From: Streptomyces roseoverticillatus
GTDB taxonomy: Bacteria > Actinomycetota > Actinomycetes > Streptomycetales > Streptomycetaceae
DNA: 64,000 nt
Reading direction: 5' to 3'
Assembly (NCBI RefSeq): GCF_000719265.1
Contig: NZ_JOFL01000011.1
Location: forward strand, 186,001 to 250,000
Translations under genes and position numbers: made by a program
Shown here: in pieces, positions 53,533-61,400 of the stretch
Layout: every line of letters starts with the position of its first letter
How positions within the stretch are numbered: position 1 is the stretch's first letter
The notes under the pieces: model-generated
The model's database searches: none
Told to the model about the DNA's origin: nothing
The model's input: only the letters and a program-made list of their open reading frames with translations

Positions 53533-54394
53533 GGAAAGCCGTGAGATCGAGATCTTCCTGACGCTCGCCGAGGAACTGCACTTCGCGCGCACCGCCGAGC
53601 GGCTGCTCGTCTCGCAGGCCCGGGTCAGCCAGACCATCAAGAAGCTGGAGCGCCGGTTCGGTATCGCGCTGTTCGAGCGGACCAGTCGGCGGGTCGCCCT
53701 CACCCCGGTGGGCCGTCGCCTCCGGGACGACATCGGCCCGGCGTTCGTACGTATCCAGGAAGGCATCGCGCGTGCGACCGAGGCCGGCCGGGGTGTTGCC
53801 GGACCGCTGCACGTGGGCTTCTCCGGGGCGCTCCAGGGTGACTTGGTGCTCTCCGTCCAGGCCGCTTTGCGTGTCGGCAACCCCGAGTGCGAGGTGCGAC
53901 TCCATGAGGTCCCCGAGGGTGATCCGTACGGCCCCCTCCGGTCCGGCGAGGCCGACGTGGCGATCGTCCGATTCCCTGTCAGTGAACCGGACTTGACGGC
54001 CGGGCCGGTGCTGATATCCGACGCCGTCATGCTCGCCGTTCCCGCCCGCCACCGGCTGGCCCGCCGCGACGCGGTCGGCGAAGGCGACCTCGCCGGCGAG
54101 AGCGTGCTGCCGGCGGGCTCGCTCCAGGAGACGCTGGCCCGGGTCGGCGCAGGCCATGGCGTCTATCCCGTCCCGAGCCAGACAGCGGTGTACCAAACCC
54201 GCCCGACGGTCGCTTTTGTCTCCTATCCGGACGCGCCACCCGTCGAGTTCGGTGCGGTGTGGCGGACAGCGGCGGACAACGCCCGGATCCGCGCCTTCGT
54301 CGCCGCCGCCGCTGCCCTGGTGCGTACGGAAGGCGGCCCCGCACAGGTCTGTGGAGCCTGCCGGGCCGACGCCATCAGCCCCGTGCCTCGGTGA
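53531..54394 (+). CDS. LysR family transcriptional regulator
   Basis: 287 residues, slightly short for LysR. The winged HTH is clear (FLTLAEELHFARTAERLLVS, about residues 9-28, then QARVSQTIKKLE). The C-terminal periplasmic-binding-fold effector domain spans about residues 90-285. ATG 53531 lies within a perfect dyad. It diverges from the SDR gene, the likely target. Effector unknown. A 7-bp CGGGCTT series (54419-54445) and a hairpin (54555-54588) follow. Confidence 0.87.
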   Translation: MESREIEIFLTLAEELHFARTAERLLVSQARVSQTIKKLERRFGIALFERTSRRVALTPVGRRLRDDIGPAFVRIQEGIARATEAGRGVAGPLHVGFSGALQGDLVLSVQAALRVGNPECEVRLHEVPEGDPYGPLRSGEADVAIVRFPVSEPDLTAGPVLISDAVMLAVPARHRLARRDAVGEGDLAGESVLPAGSLQETLARVGAGHGVYPVPSQTAVYQTRPTVAFVSYPDAPPVEFGAVWRTAADNARIRAFVAAAAALVRTEGGPAQVCGACRADAISPVPR

Positions 54395-54749
54395 ACGCGT
54401 GACGGATCGTCCGGCGCTCGGGCTCCGGGCTTCGGGCTTCGGGCTTCGGAATCGGACGCAGAGAGGGCGGTCGGGCGCCGTCCGATCGACCGTACGGCCG
54501 CTGTGCCGAGTTTCGGGATTCGGGGGCCGGGATTCGAGCGATCCATACACGGAATGGGTGGGAGGGTTTCTCCCCACCCTCCCACCCAAGCCTCGCGCGT
54601 GGGCGCGCAAGTACGCGCGTAAGCACACTCATATGACTTTACGCAACCGAGTCGCCACGCCACGCGTTCGGCGTGTAGCGTGCGCCACAACAAAGCGACC
54701 CCGGCACGGTGTAGGAGCACCGAGCCAGGGTCTGACCATCAAGATCAGA
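54395..54749 (+). other. 355-nt intergenic region with short repeats and a hairpin
   Basis: No ORF is supported. It holds CGGGCTT repeats near 54419-54445, the terminator hairpin at 54555-54588, and a region of alternating CGCG/ACGCG steps (54595-54625), then CACGCCACGCGTTCGGCGTG-type self-complementary sequence that may form the leader of the next gene. Confidence 0.5.
54555..54588 (+). terminator. Hairpin after LysR gene
   Basis: TGGGTGGGAGGG pairs with CCCTCCCACCCA (12 bp) around a 10-nt pyrimidine-rich loop, 161 nt after the LysR stop. Confidence 0.7.
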
Positions 54750-55637
54750 ATGAGTGATCTCGTGGCTGCTGCCCACCTTACCGCTCCCCCCATGGCCGCG
54801 CCCGGGTACGGGAAGCGTTCCGCACCGGATCAAGCCCCCCGCGGCCGGGACGACTTCGCGCATCTGCCCACCCGCGAGGCGTACATCGCGGCCCACATCG
54901 ACCGGCTTCCCGAAGGCGCGGCCGTCGACATCAAGACCCTGGCCAAAGAGCTGCCGAACTACGGGCAGCAGGCCGTCGCGACCGCCCTCAAAGCCCTCAA
55001 CGACGCCGGTCACCTGCGCCGCATCAGACGCGTCGTCGGCGAGGGCCGTACGCAGTGGGTGTCGCGCTGGTTCTTCTCCCGCACCGCCCGCGACCAGGCC
55101 TGGTGGGACGCCTTCCTGATGAGCACCGAGGGGCCGCCCGTCCCCTCACCGGCCACGCCGTCCCCGGCCGGGGAACCGCCCGAAGACCAGGCGCAATCCG
55201 ACTGCTCCCAGGCCTACATCGCCCTGGCCACCCTCGGCTGCTCCGACCCCCGCCTGACGCTCTCGGCAGCGGAGTGCGCCGCCCTTGAAGGCCTCGCCGC
55301 CGAATGGTTCGCGCGGGGCATCACGCCGCTGGCCTTCGCGCGGATCCTCACGCACGACCTCCCCGACGTCATCCAGTGCCCGGGCGCTTTCACCCGCAGG
55401 AGGCTCATCGACAGGGTGCCTCCCCAGCTCCCGCCCGCCCCGGAGACACCGCCGTCGCCACCCCGCTGGATGATGGAGTGCACGGTCTGCGGCATCCCCG
55501 GCCCGCCCGAAGCCCTGCCCGACGGCCTCTGCCGCACCTGCCGCGGCACCGAACCCACCCCGGACCGGCCCGACCCCGCCGCCATCCACACCCACGTCAC
55601 CCACCTCCGCACCCTCGCCCGCACCGGCGGCGCTTAG
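54750..55637 (+). CDS. Winged-helix protein with C-terminal zinc ribbon
   Basis: 295 residues. Residues about 38-110 (REAYIAAHIDRLPEGAAVDI; NYGQQAVATALKALNDAGHL; the RRIRRVVGEG wing) form a MarR/replication-type winged helix. A Pro/Ala-rich linker and a helical middle part follow (residues about 155-210). Near the C-terminus CTVCGIPGPPEALPDGLCRTC has two CxxC pairs (zinc ribbon). A DNA-binding role is likely. The start is uncertain: ATG 54750 lacks a good SD. I do not recognise a named family; similar multi-copy Streptomyces proteins are annotated as MarR-like or hypothetical. Confidence 0.62.
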   Translation: MSDLVAAAHLTAPPMAAPGYGKRSAPDQAPRGRDDFAHLPTREAYIAAHIDRLPEGAAVDIKTLAKELPNYGQQAVATALKALNDAGHLRRIRRVVGEGRTQWVSRWFFSRTARDQAWWDAFLMSTEGPPVPSPATPSPAGEPPEDQAQSDCSQAYIALATLGCSDPRLTLSAAECAALEGLAAEWFARGITPLAFARILTHDLPDVIQCPGAFTRRRLIDRVPPQLPPAPETPPSPPRWMMECTVCGIPGPPEALPDGLCRTCRGTEPTPDRPDPAAIHTHVTHLRTLARTGGA

Positions 55638-55668
55638 CTCCCTGCCCGGGCGTCTGCCGGACACCGCC

Positions 55669-55697
55669 ATCGAGGAGGGCCGGAGCCCGTCCTCGAT
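55669..55697. terminator. Dyad between winged-helix and hydrolase genes
   Basis: ATCGAGGA-N13-TCCTCGAT, 8-bp perfect arms between the two convergent genes. Stem moderate, loop GC-rich; possible bidirectional terminator. Confidence 0.45.
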
Positions 55698-55762
55698 GAG
55701 CGGCGTCCTGACCGGCGTCGCCTACCGTCTGCTGTGGGCCTGACGGCAGGGGTGGTCGGCGG

Positions 55763-56503
55763 CTAGCTCAGATGCCGGGCGAAGAACCGGGCCGCGGCGT
55801 CCCCCGCGAACTGCGGGACGCCGGCGTGCCCGCCCATATTGGCGTGCAGGGTCTTCTCCTGGGAGCCGAAGGCGTCGAACAGGTCCAGGGCCGCCTGCCG
55901 GTGGTTCCCTTCGTCGTCCCACTGCAGCAGGACGTGCAGCGGAATGGTGACCTGACGAGCCTCCTCGAACATGGCGCGAGGCACGAAACTCCCGGCGAAC
56001 AGAGCGGCGGCCGCGATGCGCGGTTCGACCACCGCCAGCCGGATGCCGATGGAGATCACTCCCCCCGAGTATCCGACCGGGCCGCAGATCCCGGGCAGCG
56101 AAAGGAGGGCGTCCAGGGCGGCCTGCCATTCCGGGACCACCTTGTCGACCAGCGGGAGGACGAGAGCGTCGACGATCTCGTCGCTGACCGGCTCGCCGGC
56201 CTCCAGCGCCCGGCGCAGGTCGGCGCGGGCCTGCTCGGCGGCGGCCCAACGGGGCCGCTCGCCGCTTCCGGGAAGCTCGATGGTGGCCGTGGCGAAGCCG
56301 TCCGCCGCGGACCGCCGGGCCCGGGCCACCAGCCGGGGATACATCTTGCGCAGCCCGAGGGGAGGGTGGCCGAGGAGGATCAGCGGCGCCGGTGCGGATG
56401 CGGATGCCGATGCGGGCGTCCACAGGATGCCGGGGATCTCGCCGAGGGAGAATTCGCGCTCGATGACGCCGTCGTCGAGACGCTGCTCAGAAGTGAAATG
56501 CAT
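55763..56503 (-). CDS. Alpha/beta hydrolase (dienelactone-hydrolase-like), leader-controlled
   Basis: 246 residues. Nucleophile elbow GYSGG (about residues 143-147). The catalytic acid is probably in LLQWDDEGN and the His in MGGHAG near the C-terminus. A cap-like helical insertion lies around residues 85-125. Such enzymes hydrolyse esters or lactones; a role in resistance to a lactone or other drug is suggested by the control region but not by the sequence itself. ATG 56503, SD AAAGGG at 56511-56516. The 5' leader holds a 17-codon ORF and alternative hairpins (see separate entries). Confidence 0.8.
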   Translation of the reverse strand: MHFTSEQRLDDGVIEREFSLGEIPGILWTPASASASAPAPLILLGHPPLGLRKMYPRLVARARRSAADGFATATIELPGSGERPRWAAAEQARADLRRALEAGEPVSDEIVDALVLPLVDKVVPEWQAALDALLSLPGICGPVGYSGGVISIGIRLAVVEPRIAAAALFAGSFVPRAMFEEARQVTIPLHVLLQWDDEGNHRQAALDLFDAFGSQEKTLHANMGGHAGVPQFAGDAAARFFARHLS

Positions 56504-56562
56504 GGTCGTGCCCTTTCGGGAGTGCTCAGAGCGGCGCTCCCGGACGACCTGTCTATCGTCCG
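56504..56562 (-). promoter_or_regulatory. Candidate translational attenuator before the hydrolase gene
   Basis: Two mutually exclusive structures in the minus-strand RNA. Stem A: CGGACGA (56562-56556, last codons of the leader ORF) with TCGTCCG (56547-56541). Stem B: GGTCGT (56549-56544) with ACGACC (56509-56504), extended by CGGGAG (56542-56537) with CTCCCG (56522-56517); it encloses the hydrolase SD AAAGGG. A ribosome on the last leader codons prevents A and favours B (off). A ribosome stalled earlier allows A and frees the SD (on). Confidence 0.6.
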
Positions 56563-56606
56563 ACCGTGACCCCGGAGGGGAGCACCCATGTCGATACTGC
56601 GTTCAC
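56553..56606 (-). CDS. 17-residue leader peptide with near-perfect SD
   Basis: GTG 56606 to TAG 56553, peptide VNAVSTWVLPSGVTVGR. The SD AAGGAGGTGG (56611-56620) is almost fully complementary to 16S rRNA and stands 5 nt before GTG, far better than most SDs in the window. The peptide resembles no structural protein; its position 49 nt upstream of a gene whose SD is hidden in a hairpin fits a regulatory leader peptide (erm- or cat-like). Confidence 0.65.
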   Translation of the reverse strand: MNAVSTWVLPSGVTVGR

Positions 56607-56643
56607 GGGTACCACCTCCTTGTTCTCTCGCACGGCCTCCGAA

Positions 56644-56683
56644 AACGTAGCAGTCGTCGTCGTGGCTCGCCAACGGGTTTTAC
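56644..56683 (-). promoter_or_regulatory. Putative WhiB7-type promoter for leader/hydrolase transcript
   Basis: On the minus strand: AT element GTAAAAC (56683-56677), 3-4 nt gap, -35 TTGGCG (56673-56668), 18-nt spacer, -10 TACGTT (56649-56644). An AT-tract just upstream of the -35 is what I recall for WhiB7-dependent antibiotic-induced promoters of actinobacteria. Confidence 0.45.
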
Positions 56684-56851
56684 GGAGCAAACCGGCGGCG
56701 CGAACCGGCGGCGCGCGCCGACCCGGCCGTAGCAGGCACCTCCGCTGGTTTTCCGTGCAACAAACCTCCCTTCTCGGCCCCGAACCAGCCATAGTCGACC
56801 CCAGCCACATTTCGCCTGGCGCCCCCGTACCGTTCTTGACACTCTGCCGCG

Positions 56852-57586
56852 GTGCTGCGTATTCACTTCACGGACACGGACTTGCTCAACACCCGCGTGG
56901 CGACCGCGCCCGACCCCCGGTGGGAACTGGTGCTGAGTCTGCGGCACTTACGAAGACGTGTCGTGCCGCCGCGCTACGCCGCCTGGCACCGCGAGGTGCT
57001 CTCCCGGTTGTCGCACCCGCAGCCGCCGGAGGCCTACCGCGAGGTGGCCGTCGACCCGTACTGGGAGGACGTCCGCACGAGCGTCGACGGCGACCGCGCC
57101 CTGCGGATCCGGGCGCTCCTCGACGGCGGGGTCAACGGGCTGCTCCGCAGCTACGTGCCGATCATGCGATGGATGCCGCCCACGCTGCACGTGCGCAGCG
57201 CCGTGGACAGGGACTACGCCCTGCGCGGCAGGGGGCTGCTGCTCCAGCCGTCGTACTTCTGTTACGGCGTGGGGCACCTGCCCGAGGATCCGGACGCCCC
57301 GCCCGTCCTCGTGCACCCGGCGGCCCAGCCGCAGTCGGATCCCGCCGGTGACAAGGCGCTCGCCCGCCTCATGGGGGCCACCCGCGCCGGGATCCTCATC
57401 GCGGCCGGGACCGCCTGCACGGCCGGTGAACTGGCCCGCCGCGTGGGCGTGTCCGCGCCGACGGTGAGCCATCACCTGTCGGCCCTGCGGGACGCGGGCC
57501 TGCTCCGGACCGTGCCGCACGGCACCACCGCGTTGCATGTGCGGACCCGCACCGGGTCCGCGCTCGTGCATTCGAGCTGCGAGTGA
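56852..57586 (+). CDS. ArsR/SmtB-type winged-helix regulator with DUF5937-like N-terminus
   Basis: 244 residues. The N-terminal 150 residues (LRIHFTDTDLLNTRVA, then WELVLSLRHLRRR) match the DUF5937-type domain of Streptomyces ArsR-like regulators. The C-terminal HTH is TAGELARRVGVSAPTVSHHL, then SALRDAGLLRTVPHGTT (about residues 190-225). GTG 56852 gives the family N-terminus and has no SD, so the mRNA may be leaderless (TTGACA lies 16 nt upstream). It diverges from the hydrolase transcript and might regulate it. Metal-binding cysteines are not evident. Confidence 0.78.
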   Translation: MLRIHFTDTDLLNTRVATAPDPRWELVLSLRHLRRRVVPPRYAAWHREVLSRLSHPQPPEAYREVAVDPYWEDVRTSVDGDRALRIRALLDGGVNGLLRSYVPIMRWMPPTLHVRSAVDRDYALRGRGLLLQPSYFCYGVGHLPEDPDAPPVLVHPAAQPQSDPAGDKALARLMGATRAGILIAAGTACTAGELARRVGVSAPTVSHHLSALRDAGLLRTVPHGTTALHVRTRTGSALVHSSCE

Positions 57587-57734
57587 GCTGCGCGTTTCGA
57601 CGAGATTCGAAGGCGCTGTCCTTCTCCGCGCCGATTCGACAGGATGGCGCTCGAAAACGGAACGCTTCCTGCAAGCCGCCGAACGGCTGGACAGCCGAAA
57701 CGGCTGGAACAGCCGAAAACAGGAGGGCTTTCGT

Positions 57735-58157
57735 ATGCGATTCAAGCGTCTGGCCGTGGCCGGGGCGATCGCGATTGCGACCGCGGGTTCGGGCCTTCTG
57801 GCCACCTCACCGGCTTCCGCGTCGTCGACGGACCGGTTCGCGGAGAGCTGCTCGTCCGGCTACGCGTGCCTGTTCTACCACCAGAACTACACGGGTGCGA
57901 TCTACAAGCAGTACAACAACGACCCGAACTACGGTAACAACCACTTCGTGACGAGCAGTTCGGTGCGTGGCGGTTCCGGTTCGGGCCTGGTCGTGCGGAA
58001 CAACGCGGCGTCGGTCGACAACTGGGACTTCTACAACGCCATCACGATCTACTACAGCCCGAACTACACGGGCGTGCACCAGCGCATCGCGGCCGGCGGT
58101 CAGGCGAACCTGAATTCCGCGCTGCGGAACGACAACGCGTCCGGCAAATTCGGGTGA
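57735..58157 (+). CDS. Secreted peptidase inhibitor family I36 protein
   Basis: 140 residues. A signal peptide (KRLAVAGAIAIATAGSGLLA, cleavage likely after PASA near residue 30) is followed by a beta/gamma-crystallin-like domain with two Tyr/Asn-rich units (CLFYHQNYTGAIYKQY and AITIYYSPNYTGVHQRI), the I36/SMI pattern of Streptomyces metalloproteinase inhibitors. Secreted. ATG 57735 follows AGGAGGG. The next gene starts in overlap (GTGA). Confidence 0.85.
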   Translation: MRFKRLAVAGAIAIATAGSGLLATSPASASSTDRFAESCSSGYACLFYHQNYTGAIYKQYNNDPNYGNNHFVTSSSVRGGSGSGLVVRNNAASVDNWDFYNAITIYYSPNYTGVHQRIAAGGQANLNSALRNDNASGKFG

Positions 58158-59146
58158 TCGAGCTGCCGTCGCGCACCGTGTGCCCCGCCTGTCGTCATGG
58201 GCGGGGCGCCTTCGCTGTTGTTGCCTCCGTGGCGGGCGTTCTGCTGGCGGTCGCGGGCTGTTCGGGGTCGTCGTCCGGCGAGGAGGACGCTCCTCGGCCT
58301 TCCGCTTTTCCGGCGATGGAATCCGCCGCCTCCCGCTCCCTGCCCATCGACCCCTATCTCCTCGCCAATGACCAGGCCGACCGGCTCGACGCCGCCCAGC
58401 GCACCCTCGTCGAACGCTGCATGAACCGCTTCGGGGTCACCTACCGGCCGCCCGATCCCGGCACCCCCTTCCGGCCCGGGACCCGTACGCAGTACCGCTA
58501 CGGCGTGACCGATCCCGCCGACGCCTCCCGCTACGGCTTCGCGCCGCCGGGCAGCCCGCGGACGCCGCCCCCGCCGCCCGAGGCGCTGCCGTCCCTCTCC
58601 GCCGAGGCGGGTGTCGTGCTGACCGGCACGGACGACCCGAAGGCCAAGCCGGGCAGCGGCGCGGCGAAGGGCGGACAGCGGGTGGGCGGGCGCACCGTCC
58701 CCGTCGGCGGCTGTCTGGGCGAGGCGCGGGCCGCGCTCCGTACGGACGGGGCCGGGGCCGGCGGCGATGCGCCGGTCGCCGACCGGATCAACGCCGGCAG
58801 CTTCGAGAAGGCGAAGCGCGACCCGCGCGTGGCCGGCGTCCTCGCCCGGTGGGCGGAGTGCATGAAGCAGCGCGGTTTCGCCTCGTACGGCGATCCGCTG
58901 CAGGCGAGCGGCGACCCCGCCTGGCGTACGCCCCAGCCGTCCGCGAAGGAGCGGGAGGCGGCGACGGCCGATGCGCGGTGCAAGAAGGAGCACAACGTGG
59001 TGGGCGTGTGGTTCACGGTCGACGCGGCGTACCAGCGGCAGGAGATCGAGCGGAACGCGAAGGAGCTCGCCGAGGTCAAGGCGGAGCTTGCCGCCCGGCA
59101 GGAGCGGGCCGGGGCCGCGCTGGGCGCGCTCCCGCCCAAGCCGTAG
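58154..59146 (+). CDS. Lipoprotein of unknown function
   Basis: 330 residues. Lipobox LAVAGC near residue 36 after a hydrophobic stretch (AFAVVASVAGVLLAVAG). The mature part has conserved-looking segments RCMNRFGVTYRPP (about 87-99), WAECMKQRGF and KEHNVVGVWFTVDAAYQRQE, with paired cysteines, and ends in a coiled-coil-like helix (ELAEVKAELAARQERAG). Typical of a secreted Streptomyces family without known function. GTG 58154 overlaps the I36 stop, so the two secreted proteins are co-translated. Confidence 0.72.
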   Translation: MIELPSRTVCPACRHGRGAFAVVASVAGVLLAVAGCSGSSSGEEDAPRPSAFPAMESAASRSLPIDPYLLANDQADRLDAAQRTLVERCMNRFGVTYRPPDPGTPFRPGTRTQYRYGVTDPADASRYGFAPPGSPRTPPPPPEALPSLSAEAGVVLTGTDDPKAKPGSGAAKGGQRVGGRTVPVGGCLGEARAALRTDGAGAGGDAPVADRINAGSFEKAKRDPRVAGVLARWAECMKQRGFASYGDPLQASGDPAWRTPQPSAKEREAATADARCKKEHNVVGVWFTVDAAYQRQEIERNAKELAEVKAELAARQERAGAALGALPPKP

Positions 59147-59164
59147 CCGTACCGGGCTGTTGTG

Positions 59165-59200
59165 ACCGGGTGGCGGGGGCTGCCCCTCCCGCCACCCGGT
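59165..59200 (+). terminator. Terminator after I36/lipoprotein operon
   Basis: ACCGGGTGGCGGG pairs perfectly with CCCGCCACCCGGT (13 bp) around a 10-nt loop, 18 nt after the lipoprotein stop. Confidence 0.85.
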
Positions 59201-59218
59201 TCCCCCTCCCTCTCACAG

Positions 59219-59296
59219 GAGCCCCGGAGGAAGCCTCAGCGGATGCCCCGGAGGAAGCCTCAGTGGAAATAGACGACCTCAGTGGAAATAGACGAC
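59219..59296 (-). repeat. Two tandem repeats at the 3' end of a 60-residue gene
   Basis: CCTCAGTGGAAATAGACGAC at 59277-59296 contains the stop of the minus-strand gene and is repeated at 59258-59277 (19-bp period). Beyond it, GCCCCGGAGGAAGCCTCAG occurs twice (59221-59239 and 59245-59263). Confidence 0.85.
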
Positions 59297-59461
59297 GTCG
59301 ACCTGGCCGTCCGCCCGGTAGGAGAAGCCGGCTTCGCCGCTGCCCTCGCCCGGGGGCAGGGTGACGAAGTCGACGGCGTCCTGCAGGGAGGCGAACGTGC
59401 CCGCGTGGGACGTGCGCACCTCGCCTTCCTCGCTGGGGACGGCCTCGCCGGAAACGGCCAT
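59279..59461 (-). CDS. 60-residue hypothetical protein
   Basis: Short acidic protein (SHAGTFASLQDAVDFVTLPP; AGFSYRADGQVDVVYFH). ATG 59461 has AGGAG 8 nt upstream, a good start. No membrane segment, cysteine or recognised domain. It lies between the lipoprotein operon and the two-component system on the opposite strand. Its stop codon is part of a 19-bp tandem duplication. Function unknown. Confidence 0.62.
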   Translation of the reverse strand: MAVSGEAVPSEEGEVRTSHAGTFASLQDAVDFVTLPPGEGSGEAGFSYRADGQVDVVYFH

Positions 59462-59691
59462 GAGAGAGCTCCTGTATCCGCAGAGTGACTCTGTGATTAC
59501 CCACAGTAGTTGTTCGATCAGCGGAACGTAACCGCGTGCACGGGGCGCGCGGAGGCTCCCCGGGGGCGCGGGCAGCGCGTTGGTCAGGTCTGCGGAGAGG
59601 TTTGCGAAACATGTCCTGGTGTACACCGCATCCTGGGAGGGAGACGCACTAACGCCGGAGGAGACGGCCTCCAGAGGAGACGGGTGAAGCC

Positions 59692-60345
59692 ATGCGGGTA
59701 CTGGTCGCCGAGGACGAAGAGATACTTGCCGAGCTGGTCGCGACGGGCCTGCGCAGGGCCGGGTTCGCCGTGGACACCGTCTACAGCGGCGACGCGGCCA
59801 TCGCCTACCTCTCGCTCCACGACTACGACGTCGTCGTCCTCGACCGCGACCTGCCGCGCGTGCACGGCGACGACGTCGCCCGGCACCTGGTCGCGGGCGG
59901 CTCCCGCACCCGCATCCTGATGCTGACCGCCGCCGGGTCGATGGAGGACCGGGTGGCCGGGCTGGACCTGGGCGCCGACGACTACCTGCCGAAGCCGTTC
60001 GAGTTCCCCGAACTGATCTCGCGGGTGCGCGCCCTGCGGCGGCGCAGCGCGCGGCCGGCCCCGCCGCTGCTGGAGAAGGCGGGCCTGCGGCTCGACACGG
60101 TGCGCCGGACCGCCGACCGGGAGGGGCGGGATCTCGACCTCTCGCCCAAGGAGTTCGCCATCCTGCAGCTGCTGCTGGAGGCGGACGGGGCGGTCGTCAG
60201 CGCGGAGGAGCTCCTGGAGCGCGCCTGGGACGCGCACGCCGACCCGTTCACCGGCGCGGTGCGCGTGGCCATGAGCAAGCTGCGCGGCAAGCTCGGGGAG
60301 CCGGCGCTGATCCGTACGGTGCAGGGCGTGGGGTACGCCCTGTGA
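59692..60345 (+). CDS. OmpR-family response regulator (CutR-like)
   Basis: 217 residues. Receiver: acidic pair EDEE (residues 7-10), phospho-Asp in VVVLDRDLPR (about 51), Thr in LMLTAA, Lys in DDYLPKPF. C-terminal winged helix: LSPKEFAILQLLLEADGAVV, then RVAMSKLRGKLGEPALIRTV. It pairs with the histidine kinase that starts in overlap (GTGA). It resembles Streptomyces CutR. ATG 59692 with GGAGACGGG upstream. Signal unknown. Confidence 0.88.
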   Translation: MRVLVAEDEEILAELVATGLRRAGFAVDTVYSGDAAIAYLSLHDYDVVVLDRDLPRVHGDDVARHLVAGGSRTRILMLTAAGSMEDRVAGLDLGADDYLPKPFEFPELISRVRALRRRSARPAPPLLEKAGLRLDTVRRTADREGRDLDLSPKEFAILQLLLEADGAVVSAEELLERAWDAHADPFTGAVRVAMSKLRGKLGEPALIRTVQGVGYAL

Positions 60346-61370
60346 ATTCCGTGAGGGTGAAACCCGTGAGGCGGCCGTTCCTCACGGCCCGTACCCGTAT
60401 CGCCGTGGCCTTCGGCGGGATCTTCCTGGTGCTCGGCGCGGGCCTCCTGCTCACCGTGAACCTGCTCTCGCGCGCCGGCACGCAGGAGCGGGCGACGACG
60501 ATCGCGCGCAACGCCGTGCCCGTCGAACTCGTCCGGCCCGGGGAGCGGGTGAGCGCGTGGTCGGCGTACCGGATCTCCGGCGACGTCAGTGCCGCCGCCT
60601 CCCAGCAGCTGATCATGTGGTCGTTCGCGGCGCTGCTGGTGACGGCGCTGCTGGCGCTCGGGGTGGGCTGGTGGACGGCGGGCCGCTGCCTGCGCCCCGT
60701 CCAGGGCGCCTTCGAGAGCCAGCGCCGCTTCATCTCCAACGCCTCGCACGAGCTGCGGACGCCGCTCGCCGTGCAGCGCACGGCCATCCAGGTCGGGCTG
60801 GACGGGGACCCGTCCCCGGACGAGCTCGCCCACGTACGGACCACCCTCCTGGAGGCCAACCGCCGCTCCGAACGGCTCATAGACGGCCTCCTCCTGCTCG
60901 CCCGCAGCGACCGCGGGCTGGAGCGCCGAGACCCGCTCGACCTCGCCGACATCGTCTCCGAGGAGACCGCGGCGATCGCGGAGCGCGCGGAGCGGGCGGG
61001 GGTGCGGCTGTCCGTGCGCAGCGAACGGGCGCCGCTGCGCGGCAACCGCGTCCTGCTCGGGCAGCTCGCCGGGAACCTGCTGCGGAACGCGGTCGAGTAC
61101 AACCACCGGGGCGGCGACGTCGACGTGATCGTCGAGCCGGGCCGGCTGGTGGTCCGCAACTCCGGCCCGGTCGTGGCCGCGGCGGACATTCCGGCTCTCT
61201 TCGAACCGTTCCGGCGCGGCCGGGGCAAGGAACGCCTCTCCGGCGGCACGGGCCTGGGCCTGTCCATCGTCCAGTCGATCGCCCGGGCCCACGGCGGCCG
61301 CGCGAGCGCCGCGCCGAACCGGGGCGGGGGGCTGCGGGTGACGGTGGAGATTCCGGCGCCGGGGCGGTAG
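60342..61370 (+). CDS. Sensor histidine kinase (CutS-like)
   Basis: 342 residues. Two membrane helices (IAVAFGGIFLVLGAGLLLTV, about residues 17-36, and AALLVTALLALGVGWW, near 95) enclose a short external sensor loop of about 45 residues. HisKA has FISNASHELRTPLAVQ (His near residue 134). ATPase motifs: N-box LLRNAVEYN, G-box GGTGLGLSIVQSIARAHGG. It autophosphorylates and passes phosphate to the preceding regulator. GTG 60342 overlaps the regulator stop. The ligand is unknown; the small loop suggests membrane or envelope sensing. Confidence 0.88.
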   Translation: MNSVRVKPVRRPFLTARTRIAVAFGGIFLVLGAGLLLTVNLLSRAGTQERATTIARNAVPVELVRPGERVSAWSAYRISGDVSAAASQQLIMWSFAALLVTALLALGVGWWTAGRCLRPVQGAFESQRRFISNASHELRTPLAVQRTAIQVGLDGDPSPDELAHVRTTLLEANRRSERLIDGLLLLARSDRGLERRDPLDLADIVSEETAAIAERAERAGVRLSVRSERAPLRGNRVLLGQLAGNLLRNAVEYNHRGGDVDVIVEPGRLVVRNSGPVVAAADIPALFEPFRRGRGKERLSGGTGLGLSIVQSIARAHGGRASAAPNRGGGLRVTVEIPAPGR

Positions 61371-61400
61371 CGATGCCCGCCCCGGCGCCGGCATCCGGGC

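Noticed and set aside
55638..55762. Short ORF starting ATGAGCGGCGTCCTGACC near 55696
   Set aside because: About 15 codons, no SD, overlaps a hairpin; no support as a gene.
56852..56876. Canonical promoter TTGACA-N18-TATTCA for the ArsR-type gene
   Set aside because: The -10 would lie inside the coding region if GTG 56852 is the start, and the family N-terminus supports that start.
50888..59200. Prophage or integrative element
   Set aside because: No integrase, transposase, tRNA attachment site or phage structural gene; only gene content and a lower-GC patch hint at accessory DNA.
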